Assembly (NCBI GenBank): GCA_034659895.1
Contig: JAYEIF010000191.1
Span: forward strand, 1 to 9,862
Length of the DNA stretch: 9,862 bases
Source of the DNA: B120-G9 sp034659895
GTDB taxonomy: Bacteria; Zixibacteria; MSB-5A5; GN15; FEB-12
Direction: 5' to 3'
Below, piece after piece: positions 1 through 5,495 of this stretch. Numbering within the stretch: the stretch's first letter is position 1; every line of letters begins with the position of its first letter. Below the pieces are notes generated by a model. The model searched no databases, was not told the origin of the DNA, and was given only the letters and a program-made list of their open reading frames with translations. The translations under genes and the position numbers were made by a program.

Positions 1-33
1 AAGTTAGCTGTAATCTTCACAGTATTATATGAA

Positions 34-66
34 AAAATCGGCGATCCTCAAAGGGCCGCCGATTTT
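34..66 (-). terminator. Rho-independent terminator of rpsA
   Basis: A perfect 10-bp stem (34-43 pairs with 57-66) encloses a 13-nt loop. Read on the minus strand the stem ends in a run of six T. It lies about 30 bp past the rpsA stop codon, which is where an intrinsic terminator for the cmk-plsC-rpsA transcript is expected. The T-rich flank on the other strand (ATTTTCTTT) means it could also stop transcription entering from the left. Confidence 0.85.
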
Positions 67-96
67 CTTTAGCTAATCTATATTTGAAAAACAGCT

Positions 97-2331
97 CTAC
101 TCTGGTTTCTCCGACTCGTCATCTTTAGACTTTGTCTCTTCTGGAGACTTTGTCTCTTCAGGTGGTGGTGGTTGTTCTGGTTCTTTCGGCTGTTCGCTTT
201 CAGGCAAAGCAGATTCAGCAGCGGGCTGGTCTTTAGGAGGTTGCTCTTCAGGAGGTTGATTTTCAGCAGATTTCTCAGAGATATTATCATCAGTCTTAGG
301 AGTATCGTCAGTTTCCTTTTTCTCAGAAGACTTCTCTTTGTGTGGCTGTTTCTTGGTTTTAGCGTTATCCGATTTGGTTTTGATGTCCTTCGGCATAGCA
401 TCAGCCATCGTTTTGGCGGTCTCGACAGGATGACTTGCCAGGAACTTATCCAATTCGTTACGCTCGCGTTTTTTGTAATATGCCGACACACTCATCACGA
501 TTTTGTGTTGGTTGCGTTCGAACTCAATTACTTGTAACGGGATTTCATCACCTTCTTTGAAGATACCAGTTGGGTCGGTCATATCTTCGCGGCCCAATTG
601 TTTCGTTGGTACAAACCCTTCGACATTACCTTCAAGATCAACAATCACACCTCGATCCATAACACGGCTGATAACTCCAAGACATTCCGAGCCGACAGCA
701 TACTTGCGAGCGAACTCAGGCCATGGATCCTCCTGAAGTTGCTTAAAGCCTAGTGAGATGCGACGGTTCTCATGATCAATGCGAACAATTTTGACTTCGA
801 TTTTGTCGCCTTTTTTCATCACTTCCGAAGGATGTTGAACGCGCTTGGTCCATGACATATCCGAAATATGTACCAAACCGTCGATTCCTTCTTCGAGTTC
901 TATAAAAGCGCCAAATGCAGTCAGGTTGCGCACTCTTCCGGTTACAACACTGTTAGGAGGATATTTGTCGTCAATCGTGGTCCATGGGTCAGGTTCCAGT
1001 TGTTTGATTCCAAGTGATATTTTCTCGTTTTCCTTATCTATCGAGAGAATGACTATTTCTATTGTGTCGTTGACATTCATTATTTTGGACGGGTGCTTGA
1101 TGTGCTGTGTCCAGGACATCTCGGAAATATGAACCAATCCCTCAATACCCTTTTCCAATTCTATAAAAGCACCATAGTCAGTAATGGAAACCACTCGGCC
1201 TTTTACCTTTTTACCCAGCGGATATTTTTGCTCAATATTTTCCCATGGGTAAGGTGTCATTTGTTTAAGACCAAGTGAAATACGGGATGTCTTCTCGTCA
1301 AAGTCAAGAATCTTGACATCTATCTTCTCACCAAGTGTAGCCAACTCGCTGGGGTGACGAATCCGTCCCCACGACATATCGGTTATATGCAGTAAGCCGT
1401 CAACACCGCCTAAATCGACGAAAACGCCAAAGTCGGTGATATTCTTAACAATTCCCTGACGGACTTGGCCAATACTGATTTCATTAAGCAGAGCAGACCG
1501 CATTTTCTCACGCTGATCTTCAAGTACAACACGACGCGAGATAACAACGTTGCGGCGGTTTTTGTTAATCTTGATAATCTTGATTTGCATTTCTTTGCCA
1601 ATCAAAGCATCAAAATCCGGTACTTGTCGCAACGCCACTTGTGAACCGGGGAGAAAAGCATCGACTCCCATGATATCCACTACAAGGCCGCCCTTGATAC
1701 GACGAGATACAATGCCGGTAATAGTATCTCCTGCGTCGTGGACCTCACGGATTTTTTCCCAGACGCGCATGAAATCGGCTTTCTGTTTCGACAGAATAAG
1801 TTGACCGTTGGAGTCTTCAATCTGTTCCAGAAAGACTTCAAGCTCATCCCCGACCTTGATATTAATCGGTTGTGGGAACTCAACCATGGGAATTATTCCC
1901 TCCGACTTGAATCCAACATCAATGATGACGTCGTTACGGGTTACGCCGATTACCGAGCCCTGAACAACTTCGCCTTCCTTGATGTCTTTGATGGTGGCAT
2001 CATACATGTCAACCATTGCCTGATACTCTTCCGGATCATACACGACACCGGCCACGTCGGTGATTCGGACAGCTTCAACTTCAGGCTCCACCTCGGGAGT
2101 AGTTTTGGGCATCGATGCCCGAATTTTAGCTTTTTCTGCCATCCTCTGATGGCGGTCGGTCAAGACTCGTTCCCGTTTTTCCTTTTCCCTGACCTTTACT
2201 TGGGTCGTTTGGGACGCAACATCGCTCTTGGTGATTTTAGTCTTGGCCTTTTTAGTTTTCTTTGCCGATGTTACTTTGCGTTTGGAAACTTTGTGGGTTG
2301 TTTTAGGGTTAGATTGTTTGGCTTCAGCCAT
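97..2331 (-). CDS. rpsA: 30S ribosomal protein S1 with six S1 domains and long charged tails
   Basis: S1 brings mRNA to the 30S subunit and unfolds its 5' region. The 744-residue product has six S1/OB-fold repeats at about residues 118-184, 200-267, 288-356, 373-443, 460-530 and 545-617. Repeats 3 to 5 carry the classic pattern of FGxFV/FGAF, GLxHIxxMSW, HPS and ISLGxKQ followed by PW, as expected of the RNA-binding repeats. Repeats 1, 2 and 6 are more divergent, as is usual in S1. Two parts go beyond a typical S1 of about 560 residues. One is a Lys/Arg-rich N-terminal extension (about 1-75). The other is a low-complexity tail (about 633-744) rich in Lys, Glu, Pro and Gln. The ATG start is supported by a strong ribosome binding site. 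The gene follows plsC on the same strand after 181 bp and seems to have its own promoter. Identity is secure; the function of the tails is unknown. Confidence 0.97.
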   Translation of the reverse strand: MAEAKQSNPKTTHKVSKRKVTSAKKTKKAKTKITKSDVASQTTQVKVREKEKRERVLTDRHQRMAEKAKIRASMPKTTPEVEPEVEAVRITDVAGVVYDPEEYQAMVDMYDATIKDIKEGEVVQGSVIGVTRNDVIIDVGFKSEGIIPMVEFPQPINIKVGDELEVFLEQIEDSNGQLILSKQKADFMRVWEKIREVHDAGDTITGIVSRRIKGGLVVDIMGVDAFLPGSQVALRQVPDFDALIGKEMQIKIIKINKNRRNVVISRRVVLEDQREKMRSALLNEISIGQVRQGIVKNITDFGVFVDLGGVDGLLHITDMSWGRIRHPSELATLGEKIDVKILDFDEKTSRISLGLKQMTPYPWENIEQKYPLGKKVKGRVVSITDYGAFIELEKGIEGLVHISEMSWTQHIKHPSKIMNVNDTIEIVILSIDKENEKISLGIKQLEPDPWTTIDDKYPPNSVVTGRVRNLTAFGAFIELEEGIDGLVHISDMSWTKRVQHPSEVMKKGDKIEVKIVRIDHENRRISLGFKQLQEDPWPEFARKYAVGSECLGVISRVMDRGVIVDLEGNVEGFVPTKQLGREDMTDPTGIFKEGDEIPLQVIEFERNQHKIVMSVSAYYKKRERNELDKFLASHPVETAKTMADAMPKDIKTKSDNAKTKKQPHKEKSSEKKETDDTPKTDDNISEKSAENQPPEEQPPKDQPAAESALPESEQPKEPEQPPPPEETKSPEETKSKDDESEKPE
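128..159. repeat. 18-bp-period direct repeat in the rpsA tail
   Basis: The 14-mer GACTTTGTCTCTTC occurs at 128-141 and again at 146-159. It encodes the duplicated SPEETK hexapeptide near the S1 C-terminus. The identical bases suggest a recent duplication in the low-complexity tail, for example by slippage. Confidence 0.75.
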
Positions 2332-2344
2332 TTTATTATTGTAG

Positions 2345-2353
2345 AACCTCCTT
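2345..2353 (-). promoter_or_regulatory. Strong Shine-Dalgarno of rpsA
   Basis: The minus strand reads AAGGAGGTT, close to a full anti-16S match. It lies 13 nt before the rpsA ATG, a rather long spacing. It fixes the start at 2331 and implies a high translation rate. Confidence 0.8.
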
Positions 2354-2445
2354 ACAAATAATCCGACAGCTTTGAATTTTCCCTTATGGGAAGACCGTCG
2401 AATATACCGCCGGCAGATATTTCAAAATGCCGACATAAGTCCCTT

Positions 2446-2473
2446 TATATAATACAATTCAGGGAAATATCAA
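2446..2473 (-). promoter_or_regulatory. Probable rpsA promoter in the plsC-rpsA gap
   Basis: The minus strand carries TTGATA (2473-2468), a 16-bp spacer and TATATA (2451-2446), a sigma-70-like pair. The predicted start near 2439 gives a leader of about 108 nt. That leader contains a small hairpin (TTCCC at 2379-2383 with GGGAA at 2388-2392, 4-nt loop) and CGGCA/TGCCG complementary pieces further upstream. Structured S1 leaders are used for autoregulation in Escherichia coli; the same role here is only inference. Confidence 0.5.
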
Positions 2474-2512
2474 GGTATTTCTTTCTTATTTTTATAAATC
2501 GGTTATTTGATT

Positions 2513-3133
2513 TTAATCTTGAGCTAATAGACTATCCCGAAGTTCAGCTATTCGAGCCATCACTGCTTGGGATATTTCCCTATAGGACTCTTTGGTATGA
2601 TTGAAAGATTTTACCCAATCTGCAGGGAATGGTTCCCCAAATCGGACAATGATACGGTTTTTCCTTACCATACATGAGCGGAATTGATTACTTCCCACAA
2701 TGACACTTGGGACTATTGGACACTGAGCTTGAGTAGCAATCAGGCCAAGGCCCGGTCTAGGCGGCAGCAACTTGCCGGTTTTTGATCGAGTTCCCTCTGG
2801 AAAGAAAGTCAATCCATAGCCTTTTCTGATAATATCAATAGAAGTCTTGATTGCTTGACGATCCACAACACCTCTTTTTACCGGAAGAGTGTTTACCCTA
2901 ACCAGTATTTGCCCAAACAATGGATTTCGGAACAGCTCTCTTTTGCCAAAGAAATAAACTTCACGAGAAGTGCAACTTCCTATCAGCGGTGGATCAAAAT
3001 AGGATATATGATTAGAAGCCAGCAGAAAGCCGCCTGTTTTGGGAATATTGTCTTGACCAAATATGCGAAGGCCGCCGCCTGTCTTGAACAAAGCTCGGGA
3101 AAGAGCCCATCCTGTCCAATAGAGTATTTTCAT
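2513..3133 (-). CDS. plsC: 1-acyl-sn-glycerol-3-phosphate acyltransferase (PlsC/LPLAT family)
   Basis: PlsC acylates lysophosphatidic acid at the membrane to make phosphatidic acid, the precursor of phospholipids. The 206-residue product is a compact LPLAT. The catalytic NHxxxxD block is NHISYFD with His42 and Asp47. The second block has FFGKREL (61-67) and PVKRG (84-88). The glycerol-phosphate-binding FPEGTR is at 111-116, followed by the CPIVP segment at 138-142. The N-terminus is hydrophobic (WTGWALSRALF), consistent with membrane association. Its ATG overlaps the cmk stop as ATGA, so translation is probably coupled. The order cmk-plsC-rpsA is a known bacterial arrangement, often with ispH before rpsA; ispH is not here. 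Exact acyl specificity cannot be read from the sequence. Confidence 0.92.
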   Translation of the reverse strand: MKILYWTGWALSRALFKTGGGLRIFGQDNIPKTGGFLLASNHISYFDPPLIGSCTSREVYFFGKRELFRNPLFGQILVRVNTLPVKRGVVDRQAIKTSIDIIRKGYGLTFFPEGTRSKTGKLLPPRPGLGLIATQAQCPIVPSVIVGSNQFRSCMVRKNRIIVRFGEPFPADWVKSFNHTKESYREISQAVMARIAELRDSLLAQD

Positions 3134-3837
3134 GATCCGTGAAATCTGTCAAATATCAGGGAGAGAATCCACTTGACCTGACCTTCAATCGTCATATCGG
3201 TGGTATCTACCATTATTACCCCCTGAGCGCGAGTCAGTGGTGAATGCTTACGATTAGAATCATAGTCATCCCGCCGTTGAATTTCCTTTTTAAGTTCTTC
3301 AAGATTGGTACTTTCTCCCATCCGCACCAAATCAATCAATCGGCGACGAGCCCTCTCCTCGACTGAGGCATCAAGATATATCTTTAGATCAGCATGAGTG
3401 AACACGACCGTTGTGGTATCTCTTCCCTCGGCAACAATTGAACCAGCTCTGCCCATTTCTATCTGCTGTCTGACCATTGCCTTACGGATATCTTTGTGTG
3501 CGGAAACTTCAGATACCTGACGAGTAACCTCTGGTGTGCGAATTTCATCAGTTACTTCCTGTCCAGCTATAAAAACACGATTGATATCTCCTTCGGTCTT
3601 AAATGTGATTGGTAACTTTTCCGCAAGTTTTCCCAATGCAGTACTGTCAGAAGGAGAAACATCGTGCTTCAGTGCATAGTAGGTAAGGGCGCGATACATA
3701 GCCCCCGTATCAAGATAGGTATAACCAAGACGGGAAGCTAAGAGCTTGGCGGTTGTGGACTTTCCGGATCCTGCAGGACCGTCGATGGCTATAATTTTCC
3801 CTTTTAACCATGATAGATTGTAATTTCCACTATTCAC
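3130..3837 (-). CDS. cmk: Cytidylate kinase
   Basis: CMP/dCMP kinase transfers phosphate from ATP to CMP in pyrimidine nucleotide salvage. The 235-residue product has the P-loop GPAGSGKST at 20-28, the substrate segment YLDTGAMYR at 41-49, the family loop EGRDTTTVVF at 137-146 (many family members have IGT where this has TTT) and the lid/CMP region RRDDYDSNRKHSPL at 188-201. Length is normal for the family. The start is GTG at 3837: an in-frame stop lies two codons upstream and no ATG precedes the P-loop. No Shine-Dalgarno is visible before it. The protein thus begins about 13 residues before the point where most homologues start (MIIAIDG). It is first in a minus-strand operon with plsC and rpsA. 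Confidence 0.95.
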   Translation of the reverse strand: MNSGNYNLSWLKGKIIAIDGPAGSGKSTTAKLLASRLGYTYLDTGAMYRALTYYALKHDVSPSDSTALGKLAEKLPITFKTEGDINRVFIAGQEVTDEIRTPEVTRQVSEVSAHKDIRKAMVRQQIEMGRAGSIVAEGRDTTTVVFTHADLKIYLDASVEERARRRLIDLVRMGESTNLEELKKEIQRRDDYDSNRKHSPLTRAQGVIMVDTTDMTIEGQVKWILSLIFDRFHGS

Positions 3838-3846
3838 AAGCTAAAT

Positions 3847-3873
3847 AGTATAAGATATTAGGCTAAAAGGCAA
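3847..3873 (-). promoter_or_regulatory. Putative cmk promoter placed for a near-leaderless mRNA
   Basis: The minus strand has TATACT (3852-3847) with a weak TTGCCT (3873-3868) 15 bp upstream. The -10 box ends nine bases before the cmk GTG, so transcription would start about at the start codon. The close fit of the -10 box and the missing Shine-Dalgarno agree with each other, but the -35 is poor. Confidence 0.4.
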
Positions 3874-3882
3874 TGGTAAAAA

Positions 3883-3899
3883 GGTATACTATAGATACC
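3883..3899. repeat. Small palindrome in the divergent region
   Basis: GGTAT (3883-3887) and ATACC (3895-3899) form 5-bp inverted arms around a 7-bp AT-rich centre, between the cmk promoter and the palindrome array. It may be a weak operator or chance in AT-rich DNA. Confidence 0.3.
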
Positions 3900-3926
3900 G
3901 ATGATGTTTAGAAACAGACATTTTAT

Positions 3927-3978
3927 ATTAGTTCACTAATTATATTAGCTTACTAATAGTATTAGTTTACTAATAGTA
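3927..3978. repeat. Three tandem 14-bp palindromes with 17-bp period (operator-like array)
   Basis: Three copies of a palindrome with consensus ATTAGTNNACTAAT lie at 3927-3940, 3944-3957 and 3961-3974, each separated by 3 bp. Copies 1 and 3 are perfect in both arms; copy 2 has one changed base (ATTAGC). As a direct repeat the unit is 17 bp long. Dyad symmetry repeated at fixed spacing is what a cooperative dimeric DNA-binding protein would use. The array lies about 43-90 bp upstream of the predicted start of the 4047 gene, between it and cmk. No regulator gene is in the window, so the binding protein is unknown. Confidence 0.75.
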
Positions 3979-3991
3979 TAGGATTTTCTTG

Positions 3992-4020
3992 TTGACTGAT
4001 TTGCTATAATACAATATCTT
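3992..4020 (+). promoter_or_regulatory. Promoter of the secreted-protein gene
   Basis: A consensus extended -10, TGCTATAAT, sits at 4002-4010, with no good -35 at 16-18 bp upstream. A second overlapping reading is TTGACT (3992-3997), 17 bp, TATCTT (4015-4020). The start would be near 4017 or 4027. The extended -10 has its missing -35 next to the palindrome array, which would fit activator control; that is inference. Confidence 0.6.
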
Positions 4021-4046
4021 ATTACTAAGAGAATGAAGGTTTTAAT

Positions 4047-4484
4047 ATGAAAATAATACTGACAGCATTTTTTGTACTGATTTTGTGTGGGTCGGTTTCC
4101 GCTCAGTTCTCAGATGAGGCATCACTTGATAAAAGTACGCGCTCCAATAGTTTGGGAGTGGCTCCTGTTAGTCATCCGTCATCATTGATTGACCTCTCGC
4201 GATTGTCATGGTCTCATAGTTACTCGCTCTCGTATTTCTCTGGCGCCCAATCCGGCTCGGTTGGTTTGCTTAATACTACTATGTACTATGAGTTCTCTCC
4301 GAATTTTTCTATGGCTTTTAATCTTGGGATTATTCATAATGCCGGTATGATTTGGGGAGATGAGAAAAACAATGCTACATTACTGCCGGGTTTTCAGCTC
4401 GACTATCATCCGTCTGAGAAGTTCAGATTATTTATAAAAATGCAAACTTGTTATGGAGGTTATAATAATTCACTGACACATTAA
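4047..4484 (+). CDS. Small secreted protein of unknown function
   Basis: The 145-residue product is not recognised. It opens with a clear Sec signal peptide: MK, then a hydrophobic stretch to about residue 16, and cleavage likely after VSA (SVSA-Q, residue 19). The mature part is rich in Ser, Tyr, Phe and Asn, with alternating patterns such as SWSHSYSLSYFSG and MYYEFSPNFSMAFNLG. This suggests beta strands and perhaps an outer-membrane or cell-surface location. It does not end in an aromatic residue as many outer-membrane barrels do. AAGG at 4036-4039 gives a ribosome binding site seven bases before the ATG. The frame stays open for 29 codons after the TAA, so the gene could be truncated. It has its own promoter and an operator-like array upstream and stands apart from the next gene. 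Confidence 0.7.
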   Translation: MKIILTAFFVLILCGSVSAQFSDEASLDKSTRSNSLGVAPVSHPSSLIDLSRLSWSHSYSLSYFSGAQSGSVGLLNTTMYYEFSPNFSMAFNLGIIHNAGMIWGDEKNNATLLPGFQLDYHPSEKFRLFIKMQTCYGGYNNSLTH

Positions 4485-4574
4485 TATCCACTTCTTGTGG
4501 ATGCTCTTGACTTACCGCCGGGGAAGATTTCCTTTTACAGCCATATTGTCCCGACGAGTTTTCCCCGCGATTAA
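4485..4574 (+). pseudogene. In-frame continuation of the secreted-protein gene beyond its TAA
   Basis: Directly after the TAA at 4482-4484 the same frame reads 29 sense codons (starting YPLLVDALDLPPGKISFYS) to the next TAA at 4572-4574. The composition looks coding rather than like the AT-rich gaps nearby. It may be the original C-terminus cut off by a nonsense mutation, or chance. A 6-bp hairpin (ATCCAC 4486-4491, GTGGAT 4497-4502, loop TTCTT) begins right after the stop codon. Confidence 0.3.
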
Positions 4575-4606
4575 GATATATGCCAACCATTAAAAAAATC
4601 ACCGTG

Positions 4607-4612
4607 TATAAT
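4607..4612 (+). promoter_or_regulatory. -10 box placed for a leaderless LytR_C mRNA
   Basis: A perfect TATAAT ends eight bases before the ATG at 4621, and no Shine-Dalgarno lies between. Transcription would therefore start at or next to the ATG. No clear -35 is visible. Confidence 0.45.
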
Positions 4613-4620
4613 ACCTTTAG

Positions 4621-5079
4621 ATGAATAAAAATAGTATTAGAAGGATTGCATTAGCAGTTTTAGGATTAGCCTTTGTAGCAGTAGCTACTTATGTAACTCT
4701 GATAACTACGAAAGTAGTTAGCGGTGTGTCATTAACTGCTGAGACCCCAGATCATGTGGTTAATTTGCGAGTACTTGATGCTGGTGTTGGGGATGCCAAA
4801 GCAGTCGTCAATGATATTATACCATATTTGAAATCCGATTTTGAAATAAGGATAGTCGAGACGGCCGTTTTTGAAGTGAATAATCTGACTCACTCATTTG
4901 TAATTTCACATGAAAAGAACAGAGACAATGCTATTGCGCTTGCTGAGCGTCTTGGCCTTAATCCTGACGAAATTATATATAAGCCACTGGAATATAATAA
5001 CATACAAGCGTCAGCAACCCTTGTTGCGGGGCTTGATTTTGACTCTTTACTGTCATTGACATCATATCTGGAGGATTGA
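4621..5079 (+). CDS. Membrane-anchored LytR_C-domain protein
   Basis: The 152-residue product has a basic N-terminus (NKNSIRR), one transmembrane segment at about 8-30, and an outside domain at about 46-150 that resembles the LytR C-terminal domain (LytR_C, PF13399). The domain is seen in VVNLRVLDAGVGDAKAVVND, then an alternating strand/helix pattern with ALAERLGL (106-113) and a closing ATLVAGLDFDSLL. In other bacteria this domain follows LytR-CpsA-Psr ligases of cell-wall polymers; here it stands alone without a catalytic domain, so it has no predicted enzyme activity. It ends ten bases before rsfS, and its last codons carry the rsfS ribosome binding site. The family call is moderately sure; the function is unknown. 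Confidence 0.7.
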   Translation: MNKNSIRRIALAVLGLAFVAVATYVTLITTKVVSGVSLTAETPDHVVNLRVLDAGVGDAKAVVNDIIPYLKSDFEIRIVETAVFEVNNLTHSFVISHEKNRDNAIALAERLGLNPDEIIYKPLEYNNIQASATLVAGLDFDSLLSLTSYLED

Positions 5080-5088
5080 GTAAAAGTC

Positions 5089-5445
5089 TTGGAACAGTTA
5101 CCATCTGACGAACTTGCCCACCGAATTGCCTATATAGCATATGCAAAGAAAGGATTTGATGTTAAAATCCTTAACCTGAAGGGAATCTCATCGGTCTGTG
5201 ACTATTTTGTCATTGTCTCCGGAGAGGTTGATGTTCAGGTGAAAGCTATTGCAAGGGCAATTGATGATGGTCTTCGTGAAGAGGGGCACAAGCCATATCA
5301 CACAGAAGGCATGAACGAAGGAAACTGGATTCTGCTGGATTATATTGATGTTGTGGTTCATGTGTTCTATGAACCAACCAGACAATTTTATGCGCTGGAG
5401 AAACTTTGGGGGGATGCTACGGTTGAGGAGTTACGTGAAATATAA
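5089..5445 (+). CDS. rsfS: Ribosomal silencing factor RsfS
   Basis: RsfS (Iojap family, DUF143) binds protein uL14 of the 50S subunit and blocks joining with the 30S, which saves energy in starvation. The 118-residue product has the family signatures CDYFVIVSG (37-45), the helix with QVKAIARAIDD, EGxxEGNWILLDYIDVVVHVF and FYALEKLWGDA near the C-terminus. Length is normal. The start appears to be TTG at 5089, because the upstream in-frame TGA is the stop of the previous gene and no ATG or GTG lies between. GGAGG at 5070-5074 is 14 nt upstream, longer than usual, and inside the end of the LytR_C gene, which suggests coupled translation. Confidence 0.93.
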   Translation: MEQLPSDELAHRIAYIAYAKKGFDVKILNLKGISSVCDYFVIVSGEVDVQVKAIARAIDDGLREEGHKPYHTEGMNEGNWILLDYIDVVVHVFYEPTRQFYALEKLWGDATVEELREI

Positions 5446-5452
5446 ATATTAT
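5423..5452 (+). promoter_or_regulatory. Possible rho promoter
   Basis: TTGAGG (5423-5428), an 18-bp spacer and TATTAT (5447-5452) overlap the end of rsfS. This would give a rho leader of about 37 nt. The match is moderate, and rho could equally be read through from rsfS. Confidence 0.35.
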
Positions 5453-5495
5453 AGTAAAACAAGAAAAACATAAATAGAAATGAGTGGGAGAAAAC

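Noticed and set aside
1738..2361. A 207-codon open frame on the plus strand opposite rpsA
   Set aside because: It is fully antisense to the N-terminal third of a clear rpsA gene, its residues look like reverse-complemented charged repeats, and no ribosome binding site supports it.
3992..4010. TTGACT (3992-3997) with TATAAT (4005-4010) as one promoter
   Set aside because: The spacer is only 7 bp, so these two boxes cannot act together; they are read as parts of two alternative promoters.
5484..5495. GTG at 5484 as the start of rho
   Set aside because: The ATG at 5496 has GGGAG five bases before it and matches the usual first residues of Rho.
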